From RPQJ01 sp963700045 (GTDB lineage: Bacteria; Pseudomonadota; Gammaproteobacteria; Steroidobacterales; Steroidobacteraceae): a stretch of 64,000 bases of DNA. Positions 22,386 to 32,074 of the stretch are shown here, one piece after another. A model generated the notes under the pieces. It was not told the origin of the DNA. It ran no database searches and worked only from the letters and a program-made list of their open reading frames with translations. The first letter of the stretch is position 1. Each line of letters starts with the position of its first letter. The stretch lies in assembly GCA_963700045.1 (NCBI GenBank), contig CAVOWK010000012.1, positions 1-64,000 of the forward strand, in the 5' to 3' direction. A program made the translations under genes and the position numbers.

Positions 22386-24841
22386 GCGCGAACGAGTTCC
22401 TGCCGTGGGTGCGTCGCGCGGCGGCACCCAGTGCGCGGGCCGCGATTCCCGCCCCGGTCGCTGCAACCGATGCAGGCACCGATGCCCCGCATGGCCTGCA
22501 GCGCCGCACATTCATCCAGTTGCTCGGTATCGGCGGCCTGGTCATTGCCTTCGGGCCCGGCGGCGCGCGCCGCCTCGACGCTGCCGAGCCTCTGCCGGGC
22601 ACCGCCGCCAACCCGTGGTCGCCGCACGTCTACGTGCGCGTCGACGACGACGGCACCGTCACGATCACCTGCCACCGCTCGGAGATGGGCCAGGGCATCC
22701 GCACCACGATGCCGATGATCATTGCCGACGAGATGGAAGCCGACTGGGCGAAGTGTCGCGTCGAGCAGGCGGTGGGCGACCCGAAGTACGGCTCGCAGAA
22801 CACGGACGGCTCCACGAGCATCCGCGACTTCCTGCACAAGTACCGGGAGGCCGGTGCAACGACACGCGCGCTGCTGGAGGCCGCGGCGGCCAGTCAGTGG
22901 AACGTGGACGTTGCCGAAGTCTTCGCCCGGCAGCACGAGGTCGTGCACCGCCCGACCGGCCGCACGAAACCGTACGGCGAGCTCGTCGCGACCGCGCGCA
23001 CGATTGCGATGCCCGCGACGGCGAGCGTGCGCATCAAGCGCCCCGACGAGCGGCGGTGGCAGGGCAAGACGATGCCGTCGATCGACCTGGTGCCGATGAC
23101 CACCGGCACGGCCGTCTACGGCGCCGACGTCACGCTGCCCGGCATGAAGGTGGCCGCCATCGCACGGCCACCGGTCTGGGGCGGCAAGGTCGTGAGCGTC
23201 GACGACGGCGAGGCACGCAAGGTGCCCGGCGTCGAGCGCATCGTGCGCATTCCAGAGACGCCGATCCCCGGCGCTTTTTTCCCACTCGGTGGCGTCGCCG
23301 TGATCGCGAAGAACACCTGGGCGGCGCTGCGCGGGCGCGATGCGCTCAAGATCACCTGGGACGCCGGGCCGAACGGATCACACGACTCGACCTCGTACAG
23401 GGCGACGCTCGAGGCTAGCGTCCGCGCGCCTGGCAAGCCGGGGCGCACGAACGGCGATGCGGCTGCCGCGCTCGCGGCGGCAGCGCGCAAGGTGAGCGCC
23501 GAATACCACGTCCCGTACCTGTCGCACGCGCAGATGGAGCCGCTGGCGGCGGTCGCTCGCGTGCAGGATGGCAAGGTCGAAGCCTGGGCCCCGACGCAGT
23601 CGCCCAATGACGCGCGCAACACGATCGCCGAGTACCTCAAGGTCGACGCAGCGAACGTCACCGTCCATGTCACGTTGCTGGGAGGCGCCTTCGGTCGCAA
23701 GTCGAAGCCGGACTTCATCTGCGAGGCTGCCTTCCTTGCACGCGAGACCGGGGCGCCTGTGCGCGTGCAGTGGAGCCGCGAGGACGACATGCGGCACTCG
23801 TACTATCACGCCGTCGCCGCGCACCGCCTGGAGGCCGCGCTCGATACTGCGGGCAAAGTCACCGCCTGGCTGCATCGGTCGGCGTACCCGTCGATCAGCG
23901 CAACCTTCGCTCCAAACGTCGCCGGTCCCACGCCGGACGAACTGACCAACGGCGCCAGCGACGTCCCCTGGGACGTGCCCAACATGAGCGTCGAAGCCTG
24001 TCCCGCCGTGGCGCACGCGCGCATCGGCTGGTACCGCAGCGTGAACGCGATCCATCACGGGTTCGCGATCGGTTCGTTCGTCGACGAACTCGCGAACGCG
24101 GCCGGCAAGGATCCAGCGGCCTTCCTGCTCGAACTCATCGGCCCAGACCGCAAGGTGGACCTGTCCAAGGCCGGCCTGGTCGGCGCGGGCGACACCTATT
24201 ACGGCGCGCCGTGGGCGGACCACCCGCTCGACACCGCTCGCGCGCGCCGCGTGGTCGAATCGGTCCGGCAGCGCAGCGGCTGGGACTCGCCGCTGCCGCG
24301 CGGCCGCGGCCGCGGCATCGCCGTGCACCGAAGCTTCCTCTCGTACGTGGCGATGGCCGTCGAGGTCGAGGTGCGTCCGGACGGAACCGTGCTCGTGCCG
24401 CGCGCGACCGTCGCAGTCGACGCCGGCTTCGTCGCCAATCCCGACCGGGCACGGGCACAGATGGAGGGCGCGCTGGTCATGGCGATGAGCAACACGCTCC
24501 ACAGCGGGATCACCTTCGCCGCAGGCAGGGTCGAGCAGTCGAACTACAGCGACTACCGGGTCGCTCGCATGCGGGCGTCGCCGCACGTCGTCGACGTGCA
24601 CATCATCGAGAGCGAAGCACTGCCGGGTGGCATCGGCGAGCCAGGCGTGCCACCGGCAGGTGCAGCGATCGCGAATGCAATTTTCGCGGCGACCGGAGTG
24701 CGCGTGCGCGAACTGCCGGTGGGGCGTCAGCTCGATGGCTGGGAGACCAGGGTGGCCGGGAAGCGCGCGGTAGCGGACAATCGCTGGCCAGCGCTGCCCT
24801 GCGGCCCTCCCCCAGCGTTCGGCAAACCTGACATCAACTGA
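22382..24841 (+). CDS. Molybdopterin-binding subunit of a molybdenum hydroxylase (IorB-like)
   Basis: An 819-residue catalytic subunit. A Tat-like signal (LQRRTFIQLLGIGG) about 40 residues in indicates folded export to the periplasm. Molybdenum-pterin signatures include EMGQGIRTTMPMI, LLGGAFGRKSK and a C-terminal GGIGEPGVPPAGAA with the probable active-site Glu. It hydroxylates carbon next to nitrogen in N-heterocycles, or oxidises aldehydes, using water as the oxygen source. Its start at 22382 overlaps the IorA-like stop. No XdhC-like maturation gene was seen nearby. Confidence 0.9.
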   Translation: MSANEFLPWVRRAAAPSARAAIPAPVAATDAGTDAPHGLQRRTFIQLLGIGGLVIAFGPGGARRLDAAEPLPGTAANPWSPHVYVRVDDDGTVTITCHRSEMGQGIRTTMPMIIADEMEADWAKCRVEQAVGDPKYGSQNTDGSTSIRDFLHKYREAGATTRALLEAAAASQWNVDVAEVFARQHEVVHRPTGRTKPYGELVATARTIAMPATASVRIKRPDERRWQGKTMPSIDLVPMTTGTAVYGADVTLPGMKVAAIARPPVWGGKVVSVDDGEARKVPGVERIVRIPETPIPGAFFPLGGVAVIAKNTWAALRGRDALKITWDAGPNGSHDSTSYRATLEASVRAPGKPGRTNGDAAAALAAAARKVSAEYHVPYLSHAQMEPLAAVARVQDGKVEAWAPTQSPNDARNTIAEYLKVDAANVTVHVTLLGGAFGRKSKPDFICEAAFLARETGAPVRVQWSREDDMRHSYYHAVAAHRLEAALDTAGKVTAWLHRSAYPSISATFAPNVAGPTPDELTNGASDVPWDVPNMSVEACPAVAHARIGWYRSVNAIHHGFAIGSFVDELANAAGKDPAAFLLELIGPDRKVDLSKAGLVGAGDTYYGAPWADHPLDTARARRVVESVRQRSGWDSPLPRGRGRGIAVHRSFLSYVAMAVEVEVRPDGTVLVPRATVAVDAGFVANPDRARAQMEGALVMAMSNTLHSGITFAAGRVEQSNYSDYRVARMRASPHVVDVHIIESEALPGGIGEPGVPPAGAAIANAIFAATGVRVRELPVGRQLDGWETRVAGKRAVADNRWPALPCGPPPAFGKPDIN

Positions 24842-24859
24842 CCAAGGGGGGAATCCTCG

Positions 24860-25921
24860 ATGGCCAGCCGCGCCGCAAGCGTTCGGCAGGCAAGCCCACC
24901 TGGCCCGGACGCAAGCAGGTGCTGCGCGAGTTCGACGAGGACGTGCACGGGTGCCACGTCGAAGCTGCGCCGGCACTGGGACACCTTCATCACGCGCGAC
25001 GACTTCGCCTGGCTCGCTGCGACCGGCATCAACGCGGTGCGGATTCCTTTCGGGCACTGGGTGTTCGGGCCACCCTACCCTTACCACCCGAAGTACGGCA
25101 GCGAGCGTCATCCATTCGTCACGGGCGGCATCAAAGTGCTCGACCGCGCGCTCGAGTGGGCTGCCGAATTCGGCCTGCGTGTCGTGCTCGACCTGCACGC
25201 CGCACCGGGCTGCCAGAACGGCTTTGACAACGGCGGCATCATGAACGTGTGCGAGTGGCACACGCGCGACGAGTACATCGACCATGCGGTCGATGCGCTG
25301 GGGCAGATCGCGCAACGCTACCGCGCAGCACCGGCCCTGCACGGCATCGAGGTACTCAATGAGCCCCGCTGGGACATACCGACTCCGGTGATCGAAGCCT
25401 ACTACCGCCGGGCCTATGCGGCGATCCGCAGCCATTGCCCGGCCGACCGCGTCGCGGTGGTCTTCCACGACGGCTTCCGGCCGTATACCGAATTCACTGC
25501 TCTCTTCCGCGGCGCGGCGTTCGCCAACGTCCTGTTCGACGTTCACCGCTACCAGTGCTTCGAGCGGGGCGATCTCGACATGGACATCCACGGCCACCTG
25601 CACAAGGCGGGCGTGCTCTGGCGTGACGAGGCGGAGGAAATGCAGCGCAACCTCGGCGTTCCCGCGATTGCCGGCGAATGGAGCCTGGGGCTTGACCTCA
25701 AGGTAGTGTCGCTGTGGGCACCGGGGCCGTACGACTACGCCCTGCAGGGCATGGACGCCTTCCAGTACGAAGTCTCGCTGCGCGCCTACGCCGCCGCACA
25801 GTTACTGGCGTTCGAGCGCTACGCGGGCTGGTTCTTCTGGAGCTATCGCACGGAGACCACGCCGGCATGGTCGCTGCGGGCAAGCGTCGAGCGCGGGTGG
25901 CTGCCGTCTCGCTTTCAGTGA
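24860..25921 (+). CDS. GH5 glucanase-like glycoside hydrolase with disturbed N-terminus
   Basis: From residue about 34 (KLRRHWDTFITRDDFAWL, then GINAVRIPFGHWVFG) this is a GH5 exo-1,3-beta-glucanase-like barrel, with acid/base Glu168 (IEVLNEPRW) and nucleophile Glu273 (AIAGEWS). The first 33 residues are Arg/Ser/Pro-rich and look like translation in a wrong frame. The usual GVNLGGWLVLE start of the fold is missing, and the preceding gene ends only 18 bases upstream. A second frame reads FDEDVHG and joins the conserved part through a one-base shift near 24950. So either an indel or a 5' truncation has damaged the gene. No signal peptide is visible. Activity of the product is doubtful. Confidence 0.72.
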   Translation: MASRAASVRQASPPGPDASRCCASSTRTCTGATSKLRRHWDTFITRDDFAWLAATGINAVRIPFGHWVFGPPYPYHPKYGSERHPFVTGGIKVLDRALEWAAEFGLRVVLDLHAAPGCQNGFDNGGIMNVCEWHTRDEYIDHAVDALGQIAQRYRAAPALHGIEVLNEPRWDIPTPVIEAYYRRAYAAIRSHCPADRVAVVFHDGFRPYTEFTALFRGAAFANVLFDVHRYQCFERGDLDMDIHGHLHKAGVLWRDEAEEMQRNLGVPAIAGEWSLGLDLKVVSLWAPGPYDYALQGMDAFQYEVSLRAYAAAQLLAFERYAGWFFWSYRTETTPAWSLRASVERGWLPSRFQ

Positions 25922-27684
25922 GCCGCGGCTGGCAGGCCCTCAGACACGAAGCGCCGGTCGCGCACGCGATTCACCTGCAGCGTGCGCTGGTGAAATTCGG
26001 CGAGCCGCGTGTGCAGGCTGATCGTCACGAGCGAGGCTTGCGGCAGCTCGCGCCGGAGCATGTCGAACATCCGCCGCTCGCCGTCCGGATCGAAGGCGTC
26101 CGTCGCCTGCTCGGTCACGATCCATGCGGGTCGCTTGAGCACGACACGGGCCAGCCCCAGGCGCTGCTGGGTCTGCAACGGCAACACCTGCTCCCAGTTG
26201 TCTTTTTCGTCGAGTCGCGGCGCGAGCCAGCCGAGCCCCGCACAATCGAGGGCGTGCCGGATATCGGGGTCGCTGCAGCTGCGCTCGTCGAGCGGATAGC
26301 AAAGCGCCGCGCGTAACGTGCCTTCGGGCAGGAAGGGACGCTGTGGCACCAGCATCAACCCGCCGCCAGCCGGCAGCGACAGATGTCCTCTGCCCCACGG
26401 CCACAACCCGCCCAGGACCTTGAACAAGGGGCCGGTGACGGCCGAATCGCCGGTGACGAGTACGCGTTCGCCGGGAGCAATGCTTGCATCGAATTCGTCG
26501 AGCAGCAGAAGGCCGGACGGGTCGGTGATGGACAGCCGCTCGAACAGCAGACGGCCGTCGGCCGATTTCCCGACCATGATGCGCAGCCCATCGCTGGGCC
26601 CTGCCGGCGCGTCGAGACGCGACATGTCCTCGTACAGTGCGAGCACGCGGTCGGCCGACGCACGGCAACGCGCGATCTCGCCGAGGCTGTCGATCGGCCA
26701 TGACAGCGCCGACGTCAGGCGCTGGAAAGCCTGAGCTGCCTGCATCAACGCGCCCAGGGTCATGGCGCCTGCGATGTACTGCGGCGCCGCAACCAGGATC
26801 GGAAACACGGGCAGGAGCGCGCCGTACGCGGTCGAGAACGAGACGAGTCCCAGGTAAGCGAACGACTGGCGATCCCAGTCGTGCGCCAGCTGGCGAAAGC
26901 GAATCGCCGAGCCGGTGCGCTCGAGCGGCTCGGCGCGCATCAGCGCGATCGCCTCGGTGTGCTCGCGTGCACGCGACAACCCGAAACGGAACGTCGCCTC
27001 GGCCGTCTGCAGCGCGTTGGTCGCACCGACGAGAGGGCGGGCGATCAGCCAACCAATGACGCCGCCAACGAGTGCGTACAGGAACGCGAGCGGTACCATG
27101 TAGCCTGGAACCTCCACCTCGGTGCCGGGCACAGCGATCGAACCCGACACGGACCACAGGATGTCGACGAACAGCGCGAGGATGAGCACCGAGAACACCA
27201 GCGTGTGCGCCAGCGCGATCGCGGTCTCGGTCGCGATGCGGATGTCCTCGGCGATGCGCTGGTCGGGGTTGTCGTGCTCACCGTCGCTGAACTGCAGCCG
27301 GTAATGGCGGCCCTGGTCCAGCCAGCGACCGACGAGCCTTTCGGTGAGCCAGGCACGCCAGTCGAGTTGCAGCCAGCGCTTGACCATAAGGTGCGCTGCA
27401 GTGACGGCAATCGAGATCAGGAAGATCAGCGCGAAGACGCCCACCTGCACGAACACACCGTGCACGGTGCGTTGTTCAAGCGCGTCGAAGAGCGCACGGT
27501 TCCAGTAGTTCCCCCAGACCGTGAGGCCGACCTGTGCCAGTGTCAGCAGCAGGAGCAACAGCGTCGCGCCGCGGACCTTGCGGCGGCGTTCGCAGTTCCA
27601 GTAGGGCCCGGCGAGATGCAGCAGACTGCGCAACGGTCGCTTGCGCGCCGCATCCGGACCAGGGCTTGGGCGTCGGGGCCACAT
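25915..27684 (-). CDS. SbmA/BacA-like ABC transporter with a degenerate ATPase domain
   Basis: A 589-residue fusion of an SbmA/BacA-type membrane domain (about six transmembrane segments, residues 40-310; YWNRALFDALEQR, RHYRLQF, NPDQRIAEDI) and a nucleotide-binding domain (about 365-580). All ATPase motifs are off-consensus: Walker A reads GDSAVTGP (412-419, Lys replaced by Gly418), the signature LPLQTQQRL (501-509) and Walker B IVTEQATDAFD (522-532, catalytic Glu replaced by Gln526). SbmA itself imports peptides with the proton gradient and has no ATPase; this protein may likewise have lost ATP-driven transport. Overlaps the GH5 gene end-to-end by seven bases. Substrate unknown. Confidence 0.82.
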   Translation of the reverse strand: MWPRRPSPGPDAARKRPLRSLLHLAGPYWNCERRRKVRGATLLLLLLTLAQVGLTVWGNYWNRALFDALEQRTVHGVFVQVGVFALIFLISIAVTAAHLMVKRWLQLDWRAWLTERLVGRWLDQGRHYRLQFSDGEHDNPDQRIAEDIRIATETAIALAHTLVFSVLILALFVDILWSVSGSIAVPGTEVEVPGYMVPLAFLYALVGGVIGWLIARPLVGATNALQTAEATFRFGLSRAREHTEAIALMRAEPLERTGSAIRFRQLAHDWDRQSFAYLGLVSFSTAYGALLPVFPILVAAPQYIAGAMTLGALMQAAQAFQRLTSALSWPIDSLGEIARCRASADRVLALYEDMSRLDAPAGPSDGLRIMVGKSADGRLLFERLSITDPSGLLLLDEFDASIAPGERVLVTGDSAVTGPLFKVLGGLWPWGRGHLSLPAGGGLMLVPQRPFLPEGTLRAALCYPLDERSCSDPDIRHALDCAGLGWLAPRLDEKDNWEQVLPLQTQQRLGLARVVLKRPAWIVTEQATDAFDPDGERRMFDMLRRELPQASLVTISLHTRLAEFHQRTLQVNRVRDRRFVSEGLPAAAH

Positions 27685-27799
27685 CCAGTACCTATCTTAG
27701 CGGGCAGGACGTCGAGGTGCGCGGGTCTCGCCTCAGTTACGCCTGTTGGCCGACCGAGTCATCGCGACTTTCCCTGATCATGGTCCGCTGCGCTTCTCG

Positions 27800-28894
27800 T
27801 CAGTCCCAGAGCGAGACCATGTGACCAATGTCGGGCGCCACTCGACCCGCATGGACCTCGCTCCACGTCGCCTTCGCGGCCGCGGCGCCGCTCGAATGCT
27901 GCACGTGCAGCCAGGCGGAACTCCACGCTATGAAACCGCTGAGTGCCTTGACGACGCGCTCCTGGTAGCCGCGCGGACCCCAGTCCTGCACACGCTTCTT
28001 GACCTGCGTCGGCGCGAAGAAGAACTCCGGCTTCGGCCCGGGCATGCCCGGCACGCGTGCAGGAGTCTCGTGATGGCTGCGGCCAATGGCCATCGAATGC
28101 CGCAACTGGTCACCGAAATGCGCGTGAACCGACGCCAGCACCGGGCCGCTGCCGGCCATGTCGATCGATACGATCGGTGCGCTGCGCGGGACGGCTGCCA
28201 CGTCGTCATAGGTGACCACTTCGTCATAGCAACCGAGCGCGTGCGTGAACGCATGGTTGCGCGGCGAGGTCACGCCGATGACTTCGATCCCCTCGCGGGC
28301 ATCTGCGCAGTGCGCAAAGCCGATCGCCGTCTTGCTCGATGCAGACAACACCAGCACGCGTCGCGCACCGAACCAGTCGTTGTCGGCGAAGAAGTCTTCA
28401 GCGAGCCAGCCGGTGAGGAACAGTCCGCGCAGCAGCGCATGGCGATCCTCGGCGTCGGTCCCTGCCTGGTACAGCGTGTCGCGGGTGGTCGCCGTGCAGG
28501 CCCGGTACACGGGAGCATGAGCGGCTCGATGCGGCCCTTCGTCACGCAACCCGTCCGTGGTCGGCGTGACGGTCATGTCGACGAACCGTGCCATCGGATA
28601 CCAGCCGAAATAGCGGCCGCCGGTCGCTACGTCGGGGTGCCGTGACTCGACCACCTCCGCCCAACCCATGGCCGGCACACAACCCCAGCCCGGCTCGCCG
28701 GTCGGAAAGAAGTCCCAGTAGCCGAGCAAGTCGCCGGTCGTGGCGTAGGTCACCGTGTTCGCAGTGAGCGCAAAACGCTCGACCCTGAAGCGCACCTGGC
28801 CCGGAGCGAGGGGCGGCATCTCCGCCTCGATCACCCTGGTGTCGCCGTGCGAGCCGCGGTTGACCTGCAGCGTGACGTTCCGTGATGTCATCAT
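27800..28894 (-). CDS. DUF2855 family protein
   Basis: A 364-residue protein with features of the DUF2855 family, distant relatives of medium-chain dehydrogenases: FALTANTVTYATTGDLLGYW, GWYPMARFVDMTV, a central VLVLSASSKTAIGFAH (Rossmann-like) and SIDMAGSGPVLASVHAHFG. No zinc-binding set is obvious. The function of DUF2855 is not established; some members sit beside oxidative catabolic genes. Two adjacent ATGs (28894 and 28891) are preceded by a G-rich Shine-Dalgarno. It diverges from the MttB-family gene at 29049 across 154 bases, so the two may share regulation. Confidence 0.8.
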   Translation of the reverse strand: MMTSRNVTLQVNRGSHGDTRVIEAEMPPLAPGQVRFRVERFALTANTVTYATTGDLLGYWDFFPTGEPGWGCVPAMGWAEVVESRHPDVATGGRYFGWYPMARFVDMTVTPTTDGLRDEGPHRAAHAPVYRACTATTRDTLYQAGTDAEDRHALLRGLFLTGWLAEDFFADNDWFGARRVLVLSASSKTAIGFAHCADAREGIEVIGVTSPRNHAFTHALGCYDEVVTYDDVAAVPRSAPIVSIDMAGSGPVLASVHAHFGDQLRHSMAIGRSHHETPARVPGMPGPKPEFFFAPTQVKKRVQDWGPRGYQERVVKALSGFIAWSSAWLHVQHSSGAAAAKATWSEVHAGRVAPDIGHMVSLWD

Positions 28895-29048
28895 GGCTTC
28901 CCCCGGGTTGGGAGGGGACTATAGCCGACGATGGCAGAGCCGGGCGGCCTCATGGGGTGGCTTAAGGCGAGCCGCCCTTGGATAATCATCGGTTCGCCAA
29001 TCGAGCGAGACAAGGAGCCCCCACGCCGGGCCCCGCGGGAGAAGCTGG

Positions 29049-30569
29049 ATGAGACCGACGCTGAACGTCATCAGCCCCGAGTTGTGCGCCAAGGTGGTCA
29101 CGGAGGCCAAGCGCATCCTCGCCGAAACCGGCATCGACATCCGCGGCCCCGGGATGCGCCAGCGCCTGCTCGACCACGGGTTGAAGACCACGGCGGACGG
29201 TGCCCGCGTCCTGTTCCCGCCCGAAATCGTCGATCGCGCGATCGCGACGGCCCCCAAGTCGTTCACGCTGTATGACCGTGAAGGCCAGCCCCACGCCGAG
29301 CTGGGCGGCAACAACGTCCACTACGTGCCCGGCTCGAGCGGCCTGAAGATTCTCGATCACCGCACCGGTGAGACACGCCTGTCGAACTCGACCGACTTCA
29401 TCGAGTATGCGCGGCTCTGCGACGGACTCGAGCACATCGCCTACCTGGCGACCGCATTCTCGACCAACAAGGACATCGAGTCGCAGGTGTCGGACGCGTG
29501 GCGCCTGTACATGCTGCTCACGACGTCGAAGAAGCCGATGGTCTCCGGCGCGTTCACCGAACACGGCGTGCCGCGCATGCGCGACATGATGCAGCTGTTT
29601 CGCCGCGACCGGGCCGAGCTGATCGCGAAGCCGATGTCGATCTTCACGATCACCGCGACGGGTAACTTCCGCTACGGCGAGGATTCGTGCCAGAACATGC
29701 TCGACTGCGTCGAGGCCGGCATTCCCGTCGAGATCGTGCCCGTCACGCTGATGGGACTGATCGCGCCGGTGACGCTCGTGGGCGCGCTGGTGTTCCACGT
29801 GGCCGACGTGCTGACCGGCATCACGATGGCGCAGATCGTCCGTCCCGGCGCACCCGTGCTGTTCGGCGGCGCCCCGGCGACGTTCCACATGAAGTCCGCG
29901 AGTTCGCCGATGGCGGCCATCGAGGCGCAGCACCTCAACGTCGCGTACGTCGCGGTGGCCAAGTCGCTCGGCCTGCCGACGCAGGCGTACATGGCGCTCA
30001 GCGACGGCAAGTCGCTCGACGCGCAGGCCGGCGGCGAGACGTTCAGCAGCGCGCTGCTGGCGGCGATCGCCGGGGTCAATTCTGTCTCGGGCCCCGGCAT
30101 GCTCGACTTCGTGCTGACGTTCAGCCTGCCGAAGCTGGTGTTCGACAACGAAGTGTGCGGCCAGTGCCTGCACTTCGTGCGCGACCTGAACATCGTCGAA
30201 GACCTGCCGGCGAAGCAGCTGGTGGAGGACCTGCTGGCGAACGATCACCTGATCACGTCGCCGCACACGCTGAGCCATTGGCCGCAGGAACTCTACCTCA
30301 CGAATCCGGTGATCGACCGCGAGAACCGCGAGACCTGGGAAAAGGCCGGCGCCAGGGACTTGTACCAGCGCACCTGCGCCGAAGTCGAGAATCGCCTGCA
30401 GTCGTACACGCCGATCGAGACCGACGCAGCCACCGATGCGGAAATGCGCCGCATGATCGTGGCCGGCATGACGGCCGAGGCGCCATTGCCGGAACTGCCG
30501 CCGCCGCCGGCAGGCGGTCCACGCGAAACGATGCGTGCACGCCGGCCCAATCGCCGGCGCGGGAACTGA
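29049..30569 (+). CDS. MttB-family (trimethylamine methyltransferase-like) protein, non-pyrrolysine
   Basis: A 506-residue TIM-barrel protein of the MttB superfamily (GIDIRGPGMRQRLLDHG, VHYVPGSSGLKILDH, PVTLMGLIAPVTLVGALV, FGGAPATFHMKSAS). The frame has no in-frame amber codon, so it is the non-pyrrolysine type, whose studied anaerobic members demethylate glycine betaine, proline betaine or carnitine onto a corrinoid protein. No corrinoid partner or activation protein is encoded here; the role of such homologues in aerobic Proteobacteria is largely unknown. The C-terminus ends in a Pro-rich, Arg-rich tail. A second, distant MttB homologue lies at 49149-50690. Confidence 0.88.
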   Translation: MRPTLNVISPELCAKVVTEAKRILAETGIDIRGPGMRQRLLDHGLKTTADGARVLFPPEIVDRAIATAPKSFTLYDREGQPHAELGGNNVHYVPGSSGLKILDHRTGETRLSNSTDFIEYARLCDGLEHIAYLATAFSTNKDIESQVSDAWRLYMLLTTSKKPMVSGAFTEHGVPRMRDMMQLFRRDRAELIAKPMSIFTITATGNFRYGEDSCQNMLDCVEAGIPVEIVPVTLMGLIAPVTLVGALVFHVADVLTGITMAQIVRPGAPVLFGGAPATFHMKSASSPMAAIEAQHLNVAYVAVAKSLGLPTQAYMALSDGKSLDAQAGGETFSSALLAAIAGVNSVSGPGMLDFVLTFSLPKLVFDNEVCGQCLHFVRDLNIVEDLPAKQLVEDLLANDHLITSPHTLSHWPQELYLTNPVIDRENRETWEKAGARDLYQRTCAEVENRLQSYTPIETDAATDAEMRRMIVAGMTAEAPLPELPPPPAGGPRETMRARRPNRRRGN

Positions 30570-30751
30570 GTTCGGGTCGGCGTTCCGCCGCGTGAGCGGC
30601 ACGCACCGTCGAGGATCTTGCGCCCAGCCGTGAGGTTCGGGCGACGAGCCGTGTCCGCGCGGCGACCGCAGTTTCGGCTGCAGCGCTATCGTGCCCGACG
30701 ACGAGACAGCCGCACCCCGCGGTTGACAGGCACTCAGCGCGGAGACCACCG

Positions 30752-32056
30752 ATGCAACGCCCGGCAACGCTCATCTTTCTGCTGCTGGCGGGTTCGACAC
30801 CCGGCCTGGCGCAGGACACTTTCCACGGCAATGTCGCACGCACCGGAGTTTATGCGTCGCCGGGACCACTGCGAACGCCGCAGGTGCAGTGGACCTTCAA
30901 GGCAGCAGGAGCCATCGTGACCTCCCCCGCGATCGCTGACGGCCGCATCTACATCGGCAGCATGAGCGGCCACCTGTACGCGATCGACCAGCAGACCGGC
31001 AAGGAGACATGGAACTTCAAGTCGAGCATGCCGATCGCGTCGTCGCCGGCCGTTGCCGCTGGCACGGTGTTCTTCGTTTCGTCGGCGGGCTCGCTCGCCG
31101 CCATCGACGCGGCCTCGGGCCAGCCGAAATGGGTCTTCGCCAACGAGTACGAACGCAAGTTCGAGGCCAAGGGCCTGCACGGCTATCGTCCCGCCGCGCA
31201 AACGATCCCCGACGCCTGGGACGTCTTCACGTCCTCGCCGGCCGTAGTGAACGGCAAGGTCTACTACGGCAGCGGCGACGGCAACGTCTATGCGGTGGAC
31301 GCGGCCACGGGCCTGCTGCAATGGAAGTTCGCGACCGGGAACGTGGTGCATGCCTCGCCGGCCGTGGCCAACGGCGTGGTCTACATCGGCAGCTGGGACG
31401 GCAACTTCTACGCGATCGACGCCGAGAGCGGCCAGCAGAAATGGATGTTTCCCGGCGGGCAGGATCCGTCCTTGCACAACCAGGTCGGATTCCAGTCCTC
31501 GGCGGCCGTGGTCGACGGCACGGTGTTCGTCGGCTGCCGCGACGCGCATGTCTATGCGCTGGATGCAGCGACCGGCCGCAGGAAGTGGGACTACCCGACG
31601 AGCAAATCGTGGGTGAACGGCACGCCGGCGGTACGGGATGGCATCGTATACGTCGGCACATCCGACAGTTCGCGCTTCATGGCGCTGGATGCTCGCACAG
31701 GTCGACTGCGGTTCAACTTCGATGCGAAGTCATACGTGTTTTCGTCGGCTGCGCTGGCCGGCGGACTCGCCTACTTCGGCAGCCACAACGGCAGGTTGTA
31801 TGCGGTCGATGCACGGACCGGCGTGCAGGCATGGGAATTCCAGACCGGAGCATCGAAAAACGACCCGCTGGGAATCCTCAACCCGGACGGCAGCCTGGAC
31901 CAGGAAGCCTTTGCACCGCTGTTCGGCGACTTCCAGGACATGTACCTCGATTTCTATCGCTTCGTATCGGTCGGCGGCATCATGGGGTCGCCTGCCGTCG
32001 ACCAGGAAACTGTCTATTTCGGCAGCCTGGAGGGCGTCGTTTACGCCCTGCGTTGA
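30752..32056 (+). CDS. Exported PQQ-like beta-propeller repeat protein (BamB-like)
   Basis: A 434-residue secreted protein with a signal peptide (LIFLLLAGSTPGLAQ) and seven blade repeats of the form Y/A-A-I/V-D-x-x-T/S-G-x-x-x-W-x-F (for example LYAIDQQTGKETWNF and VYAVDAATGLLQWKF), giving a seven-bladed propeller. PQQ-dependent dehydrogenases are longer and carry a disulfide and Ca2+ site not seen here, so it is more likely a scaffold or binding propeller like BamB, although BamB is usually a lipoprotein. Isolated gene; partner unknown. Confidence 0.84.
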   Translation: MQRPATLIFLLLAGSTPGLAQDTFHGNVARTGVYASPGPLRTPQVQWTFKAAGAIVTSPAIADGRIYIGSMSGHLYAIDQQTGKETWNFKSSMPIASSPAVAAGTVFFVSSAGSLAAIDAASGQPKWVFANEYERKFEAKGLHGYRPAAQTIPDAWDVFTSSPAVVNGKVYYGSGDGNVYAVDAATGLLQWKFATGNVVHASPAVANGVVYIGSWDGNFYAIDAESGQQKWMFPGGQDPSLHNQVGFQSSAAVVDGTVFVGCRDAHVYALDAATGRRKWDYPTSKSWVNGTPAVRDGIVYVGTSDSSRFMALDARTGRLRFNFDAKSYVFSSAALAGGLAYFGSHNGRLYAVDARTGVQAWEFQTGASKNDPLGILNPDGSLDQEAFAPLFGDFQDMYLDFYRFVSVGGIMGSPAVDQETVYFGSLEGVVYALR

Positions 32057-32074
32057 TCCCGGCCAAGGCAATCT

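Noticed and set aside
29049..30569. Pyrrolysine-containing MttB methyltransferase
   Set aside because: No in-frame TAG inside the gene and no pylTSBCD genes in view; it is the non-pyrrolysine type.
30752..32056. PQQ-dependent alcohol or methanol dehydrogenase
   Set aside because: Too short, lacks the vicinal-Cys disulfide and Asp/Glu Ca2+ site of quinoprotein dehydrogenases, and there is no cytochrome partner.
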